A stretch of 64,000 nucleotides of DNA from an uncultured Clostridia bacterium (GCA_945872615.1 CAMBZZ010000002.1:1-64000), one strand, 5' to 3'; shown: positions 31,457 through 40,766, numbered from the stretch's first letter. Notes: generated by a model from the letters alone, not told the origin. A program made the numbers and translations.

Positions 31457-31488
31457 TATCACGAAGACTTGCGCTTCGTGATATTTTT
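31457..31488 (+). terminator. Terminator after ktrBA
   Basis: TATCACGAAG / CTTCGTGATA, a 10-bp stem with a 7-nt loop, followed by five T. Confidence 0.9.
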
Positions 31489-31607
31489 GTGCACCTGTAT
31501 TTAGTTTTTCGGGTTTTTGGTCGTATGTAAGCTCGCGCGAAGAAATCTATTATTTTGTTGTCGTTGAATAAAAGTCTCGTTCGCGGACATAATCAAACGG
31601 GGGGATT

Positions 31608-31856
31608 ATGAGACAAGTCAAAAAAAGTATAGATTATATCAAAAGAGCCATAGCCCAGCTCAAAGGCAAAGAATTATCATTCGTCGTCAACAAGGGCAGA
31701 AACAAATTCGTTTCTTTCGACGGCAAGGTGGTAGACGCATACGATTCGATATTTACCATTGTATCGACCGACAACTTCGGCAACGAACTTTTTACCTTTT
31801 CTTACAACGACGTGGCGTGCAAAACGGTAAGAATTTTGCCACCTAAGTCAAATTGA
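31608..31856 (+). CDS. veg: Veg family protein
   Basis: The 82-aa protein matches the Veg family: an N-terminal basic helix (VKKSIDYIKRAIAQLKGKELSFVVNKGRNKF) followed by a small beta-barrel with FTFSYNDVACKTVRIL. In Bacillus subtilis Veg influences biofilm gene expression and its gene lies just upstream of ispE, as it nearly does here. It is preceded by a G-rich ribosome site (GGGGGG). Biochemical activity is not well defined. Confidence 0.88.
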   Translation: MRQVKKSIDYIKRAIAQLKGKELSFVVNKGRNKFVSFDGKVVDAYDSIFTIVSTDNFGNELFTFSYNDVACKTVRILPPKSN

Positions 31857-31913
31857 TGTCATAAAGCACGGCAAAGAGAGATATATTGTACTAACGAAAA
31901 TCAAGAGGTGCCT

Positions 31914-33413
31914 ATGTCTATCAATGCCGTATATCAACCAATTTCAATAGATTACGAAAAGAGCTGTCAACCCAAACAAATACTTTTGGGTTGCAATATG
32001 GATACGTCATCCAAGGGAGGAGTATCTAAAGTTTTCTTTGTCAAGAGCAACGCTCAAATCACCAAAGTCGTCCCAATGACGGGGCAGGTTAAGATAAGCG
32101 GATACGTCAATATCAAAGTGGTGTATCTCAATACGGAGAAACGATGCGAAAGTTTTGACTATATCACCGATTTTGTAGAAGATATAGAGTGTGACGGTCT
32201 GACCGAAGATATGCAGGTGAGAGTAAATGCAAAGGTGGTGGACAGCGAATACCAAATCGGCGGCGACCAAATCAAAATTCAGGTGGTGGTCGAACTGCGT
32301 CCTATATTCGTAGAGAGCAAAACCCAACAATACGTAGTCAGCGCAGAAGGCGCTTTGGTCAAAGACAGCGAATCGTGCAACCAAAGTTTCGTCGACTTCG
32401 TGGACAGAGAAATCGAGATTGCCGAAGAATACGACAGCGGTATGAACGTAGAAAAGATACTCTTTTTTGACGTGACGGCGGGCGTGGAAGACGTATCTTG
32501 TACGGGGGATATCGTATCGGTCAAGGGACGCGCCAACGTAGAAATAATTTATCTTGCAGAAGGCAAGGTGATAGAAAAGTCCATGGATCTTCCTTTTGAA
32601 GAAGAGTGGCGCGAGAAGACTAGCGACTTAGTCGTCAAAGCGCAAGCGTCAATCAAAAACAGTAAACTCGTGTTGCAAGGAACGCAAGACAGCGCGGTAA
32701 TGAGAGTGGAGGCGTTGTGCAAACTCGGCGGTGTGGTGATGAGCGAAAACTGTCTGGAGACGGTAGAAGATATGTTTTGTCCCGAGGCAGAGGTGGATTG
32801 TCAATATTCGGTGTGCGACTACAATCGTCAAACTCAACCGTTGCATTGCCATATCAACGCGTCGGGCAGTGAAGCGATAGACGACTCTGCCGCCGACGTC
32901 AAGCAAGTGCTTGCGGCTCATGCCGTAAACTGCACCGTAGCAGACGTCAGCGGAAGGGAAGAGATGACTATAAGCGGAATGGCGGAAGTTGCGGTAATTT
33001 ATTTGGACGAAAACGACGAGGTGGATTGCAAGAGAGTGGAAGTGCCTTTCGTAGAAAAATGTCAATACGGATTGGGCGACGATAAGTTAATGGATTGCAC
33101 GCCGTACGTCAAAGACGTAACCGTCAAGGTCAAAAGAGATAGGGAATTCGAGATTAACCTCGATATAGACGTGACCATGGATATAGCGCAAAGAACTATC
33201 GTCAAGGGAATATCCGAGGTAGTCGAGGGCGAAGCGCGTCAAGTCGACAGAGTAGCAATAAGTATATATACTCCTAAGCAAGGGGAATCGCTTTGGGACG
33301 TTGCCAAACAACTTGCCGTCAGTGACAAGGAAATTCTTGCCCAAAATCCCGATATAGGAGACGTGATGACGGGTGCGGAAAGATTGGTGGTTTACAGAGA
33401 GTTGAAAGTATGA
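31914..33413 (+). CDS. SPOCS-domain and LysM spore coat morphogenetic protein (SipL-like)
   Basis: The 499-aa protein carries repeated SPOCS (DUF3794) modules with patterns such as VKISGYVNIKVVYL, VSVKGRANVEIIYL and MTISGMAEVAVIYL. It ends in a LysM domain (PKQGESLWDVAKQLAVSDKEILAQNPDIG). This is the architecture of SipL of Clostridioides difficile, which binds SpoIVA to attach coat to the forespore; SpoVID plays that part in Bacillus. The ATG at 31914 (AGAGGTG upstream) is better than the GTG two codons earlier. The promoter of ispE lies in its last codons. Confidence 0.88.
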   Translation: MSINAVYQPISIDYEKSCQPKQILLGCNMDTSSKGGVSKVFFVKSNAQITKVVPMTGQVKISGYVNIKVVYLNTEKRCESFDYITDFVEDIECDGLTEDMQVRVNAKVVDSEYQIGGDQIKIQVVVELRPIFVESKTQQYVVSAEGALVKDSESCNQSFVDFVDREIEIAEEYDSGMNVEKILFFDVTAGVEDVSCTGDIVSVKGRANVEIIYLAEGKVIEKSMDLPFEEEWREKTSDLVVKAQASIKNSKLVLQGTQDSAVMRVEALCKLGGVVMSENCLETVEDMFCPEAEVDCQYSVCDYNRQTQPLHCHINASGSEAIDDSAADVKQVLAAHAVNCTVADVSGREEMTISGMAEVAVIYLDENDEVDCKRVEVPFVEKCQYGLGDDKLMDCTPYVKDVTVKVKRDREFEINLDIDVTMDIAQRTIVKGISEVVEGEARQVDRVAISIYTPKQGESLWDVAKQLAVSDKEILAQNPDIGDVMTGAERLVVYRELKV

Positions 33414-33419
33414 TATAAT
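33391..33419 (+). promoter_or_regulatory. Promoter giving a probable leaderless ispE mRNA
   Basis: TTTACA (33391-33396), 17 bp, TATAAT (33414-33419), then six bases and the ATG at 33426. It overlaps the 3' end of the SPOCS gene. No ribosome site lies between promoter and ATG. Confidence 0.75.
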
Positions 33420-33425
33420 ATCCGT

Positions 33426-34250
33426 ATGGATACGATTAAGATCAAAGTGTTTGCCAAAGTCAATCTTGCCCTTGACATCAAGGGAACCTACCCCGACGGC
33501 TATCACAGACTGGATATGCTGATGGCATCTATAGACATGTACGATACCTTGCGTCTATCGGTTAGTGACCAAAACTTGGTGACTATGGACGGCGTAATCG
33601 TGGGAGAAGAAAACACGGCGGTGCGAGCGCTGGAAAGTCTGACTAAAGCCTTCGGCGTACATATGAAGGTGGATATTCTCAAAGACATTCCGCTCAACGC
33701 CGGTTTGGGAGGCTCTTCCGCCGATGCGGCGGGAGTGTTTATCGGGGCGTCCAAACTCTTCGGCATAGATATTGCAACGATGTACGGGCTTGCTCAAAAG
33801 GTAGGCAGCGACGTGCCGTACATGATGAGAGGCGGCTTTTGCCGAGTTAGCGGACGGGGAGAAATCGTCGAGCCTATAGAGTTGGACGATATGAACTTGG
33901 TGATTTTGCAAGCCGAGTACGGCGCACCTACGGCTAAGGTTTATCGAGAGTACGATGTCAATCCCGCGCAACCTAGCGACGTAGATCAAACTATTGCCGA
34001 GATCAAAGCGACGGGGAGAGGTTATTTTAACAAACTGCAAGACGCGGCAATAAGACTTTGTCCGTCTATAGAGTATTCTCTCGGGGCTCTCAAGCTCTAT
34101 ACCGACAGAGTTTTTATGACGGGTAGCGGGAGTGCGGTCGTAGGAGTTTTCGACGACGCAATGCAAGCAAAATGGTGCGAACTTAACTTTGGAGGTTATC
34201 TCTGCGCTAAGTCGCTAACAACCAAAAAAGTCGGTTACGAAATTCTCTAA
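33426..34250 (+). CDS. ispE: 4-diphosphocytidyl-2-C-methyl-D-erythritol kinase
   Basis: The 274-aa product is a GHMP kinase. It has the substrate segment FAKVNLALDIKGTYPDGYHRLDMLM, the ATP-binding glycine loop PLNAGLGGSSADAAG (about 88-102) and a C-terminal MTGSGSAVVGVF. It phosphorylates the 2-hydroxyl of CDP-methylerythritol in the MEP isoprenoid pathway. The enzyme is slightly short, as usual in Clostridia. Neighbouring veg is a conserved partner. Confidence 0.95.
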   Translation: MDTIKIKVFAKVNLALDIKGTYPDGYHRLDMLMASIDMYDTLRLSVSDQNLVTMDGVIVGEENTAVRALESLTKAFGVHMKVDILKDIPLNAGLGGSSADAAGVFIGASKLFGIDIATMYGLAQKVGSDVPYMMRGGFCRVSGRGEIVEPIELDDMNLVILQAEYGAPTAKVYREYDVNPAQPSDVDQTIAEIKATGRGYFNKLQDAAIRLCPSIEYSLGALKLYTDRVFMTGSGSAVVGVFDDAMQAKWCELNFGGYLCAKSLTTKKVGYEIL

Positions 34251-34296
34251 AAGTCGATACGTATCGACAAAAATCTAAAATATGTTGCAAAAATAG

Positions 34297-34324
34297 AATA
34301 CGCCATACGTGGCGTATTTTTTTG
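34297..34324 (+). terminator. Terminator after ispE
   Basis: AATACGCC / GGCGTATT with loop ATACGT, then a T run. Confidence 0.92.
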
Positions 34325-34377
34325 TGCGGCGTTATAATTTAGTCAGCGTTGTCCATACTTCTCATCGAGAGGTGAGT

Positions 34378-34908
34378 ATGAAAAAATTGATTATTTGTTT
34401 GGTTTTGATAGTAGTGGTCATAACGGCGGTTGCCGCGTGTTCGGCAGATAGAGATACGCAAAACGCGGACTATTTGAGGATACATATTCGTGCCGATAGC
34501 AACGATGATATTGATCAAACAATCAAGTATAGAGTCAAAGACGAAGTCGTAGAATATCTCACTCCTCTATTGGAGGGTGTTAGCGATAAGAGAGAGGCGA
34601 TGAAGATAGTTTCGGACAATCTCGATGGTATCAAAAAAGTCGCCGACGCGTCTTTGCTTAGCCAAGGAGCTCCTTACGTCAGCACGGTTAAGTTGACGGA
34701 AGAGCAATTTCCTACTCGTACTTACGGAGGACTGACGCTCGAGAGCGGAGTATACGACGCTTTGATTGTAGAACTGGGTTCGGGCAAGGGCGACAACTGG
34801 TGGTGCGTAGTCTTTCCGCCGTTGTGCTTCGTCGCCGACAGCGGTAAGCCTCAATACAAATCGCTGATTGTCGACGCAATAAAAAAACTGAAAGGTTGGT
34901 TAAGTTAG
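34378..34908 (+). CDS. spoIIR: Stage II sporulation protein R
   Basis: The protein (176 aa) has a signal peptide or lipoprotein-like N-terminus (KKLIICLVLIVVVITAVAAC) and the SpoIIR core: YLRIHIRADSNDDIDQTIKYRVKDEVVEYL, and later PTRTYGGLTLESGVYDALIVELGSGKGDNWWCVVFPPLCF. SpoIIR is made in the forespore and secreted to activate SpoIIGA, which processes pro-sigma-E in the mother cell. ATG 34378 is chosen because GAGAGGTG precedes it. Its TAG stop abuts the sleB start. Confidence 0.95.
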   Translation: MKKLIICLVLIVVVITAVAACSADRDTQNADYLRIHIRADSNDDIDQTIKYRVKDEVVEYLTPLLEGVSDKREAMKIVSDNLDGIKKVADASLLSQGAPYVSTVKLTEEQFPTRTYGGLTLESGVYDALIVELGSGKGDNWWCVVFPPLCFVADSGKPQYKSLIVDAIKKLKGWLS

Positions 34909-35607
34909 GTGAAAAATCAAGTAATGGTGATGAGGATAGTAAGCATTGTCTTACTAATAGTGGTGGTAGTGATGGCGGCTCTGCTATGTCGCAGTTTACA
35001 GAGCGAAGAGGTTGAAACCTTTGCGCTCAAACAAGGCTCGAGCGGACAACAAGTACGCCAAATTCAGTCCAAATTGTCCGCTTGGGGCTATTATAGCGGC
35101 GAAGTGGACGGGATATACGGCTCCAAAACTACCGAAGCCGTCAAAAATTTTCAAAGAGTCAACGGCTTGAAGGTTGACGGAATAGTGGGAGAGGAGACGG
35201 CTGCCAAGATAGGCATTGCGCTTACGCAGTCTTCGTCTACCAACAGCAGTTACAATTCGCAAGACGTGTATTTGCTGGCAAAATGCGTCTACGCCGAGTC
35301 GAGAGGAGAGCCTTATACGGGGCAAGTCGCGGTAGCGGCAGTCGTGCTTAACAGAGTTCGTAGCAGTAGTTTTCCCAATACTATCGCGGGTGTTATATAC
35401 CAGCCGTACGCTTTTACTGCGGTGGCTGACGGTCAAATCAACCTCGAGCCTAACCAAACGGCTTACAACGCGGTTAGGGACGCTCTCAACGGTTGGGACC
35501 CGACCAACGGATGTTTGTACTACTTCAATCCTGCAACGGCGACCTCTTCTTGGATATGGACGAGAGAAGTCAAATTGACGATAGGCAAACACAAATTCGC
35601 GGTATAG
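34909..35607 (+). CDS. sleB: Spore cortex-lytic enzyme SleB-like
   Basis: The 232-aa protein starts with GTG and has an N-terminal signal anchor. A peptidoglycan-binding domain follows (about 43-105: SSGQQVRQIQSKLSAWGYYSGEVDGIYGSKT...AVKNFQ), then a Hydrolase_2 (SleB/CwlJ) domain (about 122-230: YLLAKCVYAESRGEPYTGQVAVAAVVLNRV...). The Glu in AESRGEPY is the likely catalytic residue. It degrades spore cortex during germination. Its gene is directly followed by ypeB, the partner needed for its stability, as in Bacillus. Confidence 0.94.
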   Translation: MKNQVMVMRIVSIVLLIVVVVMAALLCRSLQSEEVETFALKQGSSGQQVRQIQSKLSAWGYYSGEVDGIYGSKTTEAVKNFQRVNGLKVDGIVGEETAAKIGIALTQSSSTNSSYNSQDVYLLAKCVYAESRGEPYTGQVAVAAVVLNRVRSSSFPNTIAGVIYQPYAFTAVADGQINLEPNQTAYNAVRDALNGWDPTNGCLYYFNPATATSSWIWTREVKLTIGKHKFAV

Positions 35608-35616
35608 GAGAGGTAT

Positions 35617-36981
35617 ATGGAAAGAGACGAAAAAGGAAGAATAATCATCAACAAGCCCGTTGCCATTGCAATAATAACGGCGAGCGTCATTTTAATCGCG
35701 ACTATTGCGACGCTGGCGGTATTTTTGGGCTTGTCGGGCAATCAAAACCAAGCATGGCTGAGACGTGCCAACGGACAGTATCAACAAGCGTATTACGACC
35801 TGGTAGACGAATTTTTGACTATGGAGACCAACTTGTCTAAGTTGAGAGTTGTGAGCTCGGAGGGTCTTCAACAACAACTTTTGCTCGATACGGCTTTGGC
35901 TGCCCAGTCTGCGGTATGCGACCTTACGACAATATCTTCGTCCGAGCAAGACCTAGGCGAACTAATCAAATATTGCAATCAAGTAGGGGACTATTGCCAA
36001 TATGCCTTCAAAAAAATAAGCAACGGCTCCACTCTTAGCGAGCAAGAACAAAAGACGTTGAGCGAGCTGTACGATATGACGTACGGTATTTCCAAAGGTC
36101 TTACGTCAATCAGCGCTTCGCTGACTTCCAAAGGCGACTTCGTGTTGGGACTCGGCAAGGTCAACGACGGCTTTTCTGACATGTTGTTGCAATTCAACAA
36201 CGGCTCATTCAAATATCCGTCTCTTATATACGACGGTGCGTTTAGCGATTCGCTCGTAGACAAAAAGCCTAAGATGATCGAAGGAGACGACATCGACCCT
36301 AACCAAGCGAGAGCTTATATAGTCAAGGCACTTAGCGGATACGAATTGTCGGATTATTCCTTTGCATATCAAAACGACAACAAGTTTTCCACCTATTTTT
36401 ACGACTTCAAAACCAAATCGGGCGAGACGGGCACGATAGAAATCGCTAAACAAGGCGGAATGACGATAATGTGGAATATAGATTCCGCTGTTGACAACCC
36501 CGTGATGTCAAAGGAACAAGGCGTGCAAGTGGCGGAGAAGTATTGCCAAGACATTGGGCTTGACAACATGAAAGCCGTGTGGGCGTGCGTCAGCAACAGT
36601 ATGTTGTACGTCAACTTGTGTTGGCAAAAGGACGGCGTAATATGCTATCCCGATATGGTCAAAATCAAGGTGTCGCTGGAGAGCGGTAAGGTGGTGGGTT
36701 ACGAAGCACTCAACTATTGTTACAATCACGACGCGTCGCGTACGATAGAAGAGGCGGGCGTGTCCATGTCGACGGTGCAAGGCTACGATTATCGCAATCT
36801 CCAAGTGCAAAGTATAAGACTTGCATTGATACCTACCGACGGTGGAGGAGAAAAGTTGACCTACGAAGTGTACGGCAAGCTAGACAAGTTTGACTTTTAC
36901 GTTTATCTCGACGCGTTGGACGGCAAACAAATCAAAATTTTGCAAGTTATCGACAGCGACGAAGGCGAACTGTTGATGTAA
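35617..36981 (+). CDS. ypeB: Germination protein YpeB
   Basis: The 454-aa protein has one N-terminal transmembrane segment (about 13-36). A helical N-domain follows, then PepSY-like C-terminal repeats (for example MSKEQGVQVAEKYCQDIGLDNMKAVWACVSNSMLYVNLCW). YpeB and SleB stabilise each other in the spore. The gene starts 9 bp after sleB with GGAGAGG. Length is normal for YpeB. Confidence 0.94.
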   Translation: MERDEKGRIIINKPVAIAIITASVILIATIATLAVFLGLSGNQNQAWLRRANGQYQQAYYDLVDEFLTMETNLSKLRVVSSEGLQQQLLLDTALAAQSAVCDLTTISSSEQDLGELIKYCNQVGDYCQYAFKKISNGSTLSEQEQKTLSELYDMTYGISKGLTSISASLTSKGDFVLGLGKVNDGFSDMLLQFNNGSFKYPSLIYDGAFSDSLVDKKPKMIEGDDIDPNQARAYIVKALSGYELSDYSFAYQNDNKFSTYFYDFKTKSGETGTIEIAKQGGMTIMWNIDSAVDNPVMSKEQGVQVAEKYCQDIGLDNMKAVWACVSNSMLYVNLCWQKDGVICYPDMVKIKVSLESGKVVGYEALNYCYNHDASRTIEEAGVSMSTVQGYDYRNLQVQSIRLALIPTDGGGEKLTYEVYGKLDKFDFYVYLDALDGKQIKILQVIDSDEGELLM

Positions 36982-36985
36982 TACG

Positions 36986-37010
36986 TACGGCAAGCATAAC
37001 GCTTGCCGTA
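36986..37010 (+). terminator. Hairpin after ypeB
   Basis: TACGGCAAGC / GCTTGCCGTA with a 5-nt loop; the tail (TAATTAGATTT) has few T, so it may be weak. Confidence 0.6.
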
Positions 37011-37082
37011 TAATTAGATTTCGTTGGATACTTAGGTATTTTTTTGACTTTGCAAAAATATATTTTTACAAGACGAAAACTC

Positions 37083-37111
37083 TTGATATATTTATTCAAA
37101 GATGTTACAAT
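37083..37111 (+). promoter_or_regulatory. Promoter of the prs transcript
   Basis: TTGATA (37083-37088), 17 bp, TACAAT (37106-37111). It lies 28 bp before a short upstream ORF that overlaps prs. Confidence 0.7.
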
Positions 37112-37138
37112 ATAACCATAAAAAGTCTCAGAGGATTT

Positions 37139-37267
37139 ATGATTTCTTACGGCGACAGCGTCAATATTCATTTATCTAAGACAAGCGATGAGGTTTGTCG
37201 GTCTTTTGCTTTGCAAGGTTTTTTTGATACAACAACTAAGTTAAATATATTACGGAGGCACAAATGA
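37139..37267 (+). CDS. Upstream ORF (42 aa) overlapping the prs start
   Basis: The ORF begins with ATG behind AGAGGA and encodes MISYGDSVNIHLSKTSDEV..., ending LNILRRHK. Its TGA overlaps the prs ATG in ATGA, and the prs ribosome site (CGGAGG) lies in its last codons. This arrangement suggests translational coupling or a leader-peptide control of PRPP synthetase. It has no similarity I recognise and could be fortuitous. Confidence 0.45.
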   Translation: MISYGDSVNIHLSKTSDEVCRSFALQGFFDTTTKLNILRRHK

Positions 37268-38466
37268 AACCTTTTTTTGAGTCAGTTTTCAACTTTGACA
37301 AAGAGGTATCCAACATGGCTATTATTGCGCTTGACGGCGCAAAAGAATTGGGGGCGAAGGTTGACTATTATCTCGTCAATCTCTACAACAACGATATTAA
37401 GAAGTATAACAAAAACGTCCCTGAAAAAAAGACCTTCTTGCTCAACAACGTTTGTCCTAGATTTACCACCGGTGACGGTAAAGGTATGATCAACGACACC
37501 ATAAGGGGCAAGGACTTGTTTATACTCGTCGACGTAGGCAATTACTCTAAGACCTATAATATGTTCGGCGTACTCAACAGAATGTCGCCCGACGACTATT
37601 ACGCCGATCTCAAGCGTATAATCTCCGCGGCAGGCGGCAAGGCAAAGTCCATGACCGTAGTTATGCCTAGCCTTTACGGCGGCAGACAACATAGAAGAAA
37701 CGCAAGAGAATCTCTCGATTGCGCGCAAATGCTCAGAGAATTGGAGACGATGGGCGTCAGCGGAGTTATCACTTTCGACGCTCACGACCCTCGCGTGCAA
37801 AACGCCGTTCCTCTTATGGGCTTTGACAACTTCCTTCCTACCTACCAGATTCTCAAAGCTTTGCTCAAAGCCTATCCGGAGGTCAATATCGACAAAAACA
37901 ACTTTATGGTTGTCAGCCCGGACGAAGGCGCAATGGGCAGAAATATCTATTATGCTTCGGTTTTGGGTATAGACTTGGGTATGTTCTACAAGCGTCGCGA
38001 CACATCCACGGTTGTCAACGGTAGAAATCCAATCGTAGCGCACGAATATATCGGCAACGACGTAAGAGATAAGGATATTTTCGTAGCCGACGACATCATT
38101 GCAACGGGCGACAGTATGCTCAAGTTGTGTACCGAGCTCAAAGAGAGGGGGTGCGGCAAAATCTTCCTTACCGCAACTTATGCGTTGTTTACCGAAGGCG
38201 TAGAAAAATTCGAAAAGGCGTACAAAGACGGTTTGTTTACCGCCGTGCTCAGCACCAATCTTACCTACACGCCCGAAGAAGTCAAGTCGAGACCTTGGTT
38301 TGTACAAGCAGATTTGTCCAAGTTTATGGCTTACATAATTGCCGCCGTTGACCAAAACAAGTCTTTGTCGACCTTGCTTGACCCTCACGACAAAATCAAA
38401 GAACTTATCGAAAAGTTCAATCAAAATAAACCACAACAACTCAGTTTTGACGTGGACGAGGAGTAA
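37264..38466 (+). CDS. prs: Ribose-phosphate diphosphokinase (PRPP synthetase)
   Basis: The 400-aa protein is a PRPP synthetase of a longer-than-usual type (classic Prs is about 315 aa). Key segments are MPSLYGGRQHRRNARESLDCAQML (ribose/ATP region), GVITFDAHDPRVQN, VVSPDEGAMGR and the PRPP-binding loop VADDIIATGDSML. It makes PRPP from ribose-5-phosphate and ATP for nucleotide, His and Trp synthesis. The extra length is at the N-terminus and around 340-400. CGGAGG precedes the start. It is followed 2 bp later by a metallo-hydrolase gene. Confidence 0.92.
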   Translation: MKPFFESVFNFDKEVSNMAIIALDGAKELGAKVDYYLVNLYNNDIKKYNKNVPEKKTFLLNNVCPRFTTGDGKGMINDTIRGKDLFILVDVGNYSKTYNMFGVLNRMSPDDYYADLKRIISAAGGKAKSMTVVMPSLYGGRQHRRNARESLDCAQMLRELETMGVSGVITFDAHDPRVQNAVPLMGFDNFLPTYQILKALLKAYPEVNIDKNNFMVVSPDEGAMGRNIYYASVLGIDLGMFYKRRDTSTVVNGRNPIVAHEYIGNDVRDKDIFVADDIIATGDSMLKLCTELKERGCGKIFLTATYALFTEGVEKFEKAYKDGLFTAVLSTNLTYTPEEVKSRPWFVQADLSKFMAYIIAAVDQNKSLSTLLDPHDKIKELIEKFNQNKPQQLSFDVDEE

Positions 38467-38468
38467 TT

Positions 38469-39125
38469 ATGAAAATTCAATGGTTGGGACACTCTTGTTT
38501 CAAGCTCGAGGAATCGACGGGAACGACTGTTGTAGCAGACCCGTACGACCCGAGCAAGGTAGGCATTGACCTACCGAAAATCAAAGCCGACGTGGTGACG
38601 ATTTCGCACAATCACTCAGATCACAACTGCACCGACAATATAGAGGGAGGATTTATCAAACTCAATCAAGTCGGACTGTGGGAAGTCAACGGAGTGGAAG
38701 TCGTATCGTTGCAGAGTTATCACGACGAAACCGACGGCGACAAAAGAGGAGAAAACTTTATCTTCAAATATCGTATGGACGGAGTTGATCTCTGTCATAT
38801 GGGAGACATAGGGGAGCCGAGCAATCCTATATTGGGCGAGTCCATAGGCTCGGTCAACGTATTGATGATACCTGTGGGAGGCACTTATACAATCAATGCC
38901 GAACAAGCCAAAGAATACGTGGATTTTCTTATGCCGGACGTAGTAATACCTATGCATTTCAAGACGCCGAGCAGCGAGATAGACGTCGATAAGATTGACG
39001 ATTTTCTCGATTTGTTTGAAGAGGATCAACTTATAAGGGTGGACGGAGATACCTTTGAGTTCGATAGAGAATTTTTTGACGGCGAAAGTACCAAAGTTAT
39101 AGTTTTTAACGCAGATAAGTTTTAA
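38469..39125 (+). CDS. Metallo-beta-lactamase-fold hydrolase (UPF0173-like)
   Basis: The protein (218 aa) has the MBL zinc motif SHNHSDHN (HxHxDH), upstream WLGHSCFKLE and a C-terminal MHFKTP with metal His. It belongs with the L-ascorbate-6-phosphate lactonase/UPF0173 type of small MBL proteins. Substrate unknown. The 2-bp gap to prs suggests an operon and perhaps a role in phospho-sugar clean-up, which is an inference. Confidence 0.85.
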   Translation: MKIQWLGHSCFKLEESTGTTVVADPYDPSKVGIDLPKIKADVVTISHNHSDHNCTDNIEGGFIKLNQVGLWEVNGVEVVSLQSYHDETDGDKRGENFIFKYRMDGVDLCHMGDIGEPSNPILGESIGSVNVLMIPVGGTYTINAEQAKEYVDFLMPDVVIPMHFKTPSSEIDVDKIDDFLDLFEEDQLIRVDGDTFEFDREFFDGESTKVIVFNADKF

Positions 39126-39154
39126 TTTACCCATTTAATTTACAATCTAAGACA

Positions 39155-39179
39155 CTATGAGCCTTGACTAGGCTCATAG
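39155..39179. repeat. Strong hairpin before rho
   Basis: CTATGAGCC / GGCTCATAG with a 7-nt loop. There is no T run, and the rho ribosome site follows about 18 bp later, so it may be a leader structure or a weak terminator of the prs operon. Confidence 0.5.
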
Positions 39180-39206
39180 GAGTCATTATATAATTAGGAG
39201 GTTTTT

Positions 39207-40760
39207 ATGCCTAAAAAGAAAGACGCATTGACCGAAGAAGAAATGAAATCCAAGATTTTTTCAGAAAAAGAACTATATTCTTCGACAATCTTCGTTTTGA
39301 GAAGAATTGCTACCCTCAAATACGTCAAGTCGCCTACCAGTAAGAAAAAAGCCGAGTTGATAGAAGCAATTCTTGACAAGCAAAAACAACAAGTCGAGGC
39401 GCAAAAAAGCGGAGAAGAGCAACCTCGTTCCAACGTGGTAAGACACGGCAGTCGATATTATAAGTCGCAAGCGGTGGTCGTAAATCACAAAGAGGATAGT
39501 ATTTTCCCTTTGCCGCCAATCAAACCTATGATGGTCTCCGACAGCAGTAGAAGCTCCGACTTCGTTTACAATACTTATAGCACCGAAGAGATGTTGGACA
39601 GGGGCGAGTGTGAGCGTAAGAGCGGCATTTTGGAGATACTTGCCGACGGCTACGGTTTTTTGAGAGCGGAAAACTGCGAATACAGCAACAAAGACACCTA
39701 CGTGTCCAATAAGATTATCAAGACGCTAGGGCTGAGAATGGGAGATATGGTTGAGGCTATAGCTAAGAAAAACGCCGAAAACAAACCTCCTGCCGTCATC
39801 GAAGTAGAAAAGGTCAACGGACTTGCACCGACGAGTTTACGCAATAGACCCAACTTTGACAAGATGACGCCGATTTATCCCGACAGTAGACTAAAATTGG
39901 AAGTAAGTGGCAAGAACAACGACTTTGCTATTAGATGTATCGATTTGATTGCTCCTATCGGTAAGGGGCAGAGAGCAATGATAGTCTCTCCTCCAAAGGC
40001 GGGAAAGACGACGTTGCTCAAAAAGATTGCCACCGCTATCACGGAGAACTACCCCGAAGTAGAACTATTCGTATTGCTTGTGGATGAAAGACCGGAAGAA
40101 GTGACAGACATGCAGAGGTCAATCAAAGGAGAAGTAATCTATTCTACCTTTGACGAAACGCCGGAGCACCATTGTAAGGCAGCGGAACTGCTTATAGAAA
40201 AAGCCAAGAGATACGTCGAAACGGGAAAAGACGTCGTTATTATTATGGACTCTTTGACGCGTCTTGCCCGAGCATACAACCTAACGGTAGCGCCTACGGG
40301 AAGAACGTTGTCGGGCGGTATCGACCCCGGGGCGTTGCATCCTCCTAAGAGATTTTTCGGCAGTGCGAGAAATATAGAAAACGGCGGCTCTTTGACCATT
40401 ATCGCTACGGCGCTCGTAGACACGGGTAGCCGTATGGACGAAGTCATTTACGAAGAGTTCAAGGGTACGGGCAACATGGAGATTCACCTTGATAGGAAGC
40501 TCTCCGAGAGAAGAATTTTCCCTGCCATAGACCTCAATCGTTCCAGCACCCGAAGGGAAGATTTGCTCTTGTCGCCTCAAGAACTAGGCGGAGTGTGGGC
40601 AATACGCAGAATGTTGTCGGGTGGCGAAAACGCCGAGATGACGGAGCAACTCTTCAATATGATAGTCAAGACCAAGACCAACGAAGAGTTTATCGACCAA
40701 CTCACCAAACAACTTGCGATAATGGAAAAGGAAGGCTATAGTTTCCGCAAACCTAATTGA
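39207..40760 (+). CDS. rho: Transcription termination factor Rho
   Basis: The 517-aa protein has an extended charged N-terminus (about 1-130) before the RNA-binding cold-shock domain (SGILEILADGYGFLRAENCEYS). The hexameric ATPase follows, with Walker A PPKAGKTTLLK, Walker B VVIIMDSLTRLARAYN, the Q-loop/R-loop segment and GTGNMEIHLDRKLSERRIFPAIDL. It ends transcription by translocating on RNA. The N-terminal insertion is common in Clostridia and other anaerobes. It has a good AGGAGG ribosome site. Confidence 0.97.
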   Translation: MPKKKDALTEEEMKSKIFSEKELYSSTIFVLRRIATLKYVKSPTSKKKAELIEAILDKQKQQVEAQKSGEEQPRSNVVRHGSRYYKSQAVVVNHKEDSIFPLPPIKPMMVSDSSRSSDFVYNTYSTEEMLDRGECERKSGILEILADGYGFLRAENCEYSNKDTYVSNKIIKTLGLRMGDMVEAIAKKNAENKPPAVIEVEKVNGLAPTSLRNRPNFDKMTPIYPDSRLKLEVSGKNNDFAIRCIDLIAPIGKGQRAMIVSPPKAGKTTLLKKIATAITENYPEVELFVLLVDERPEEVTDMQRSIKGEVIYSTFDETPEHHCKAAELLIEKAKRYVETGKDVVIIMDSLTRLARAYNLTVAPTGRTLSGGIDPGALHPPKRFFGSARNIENGGSLTIIATALVDTGSRMDEVIYEEFKGTGNMEIHLDRKLSERRIFPAIDLNRSSTRREDLLLSPQELGGVWAIRRMLSGGENAEMTEQLFNMIVKTKTNEEFIDQLTKQLAIMEKEGYSFRKPN

Positions 40761-40766
40761 CGAGTA

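Noticed and set aside
37282-38439. 385-codon frame opposite prs
   Set aside because: prs is unmistakable on the plus strand; the long antisense frame reflects codon bias.
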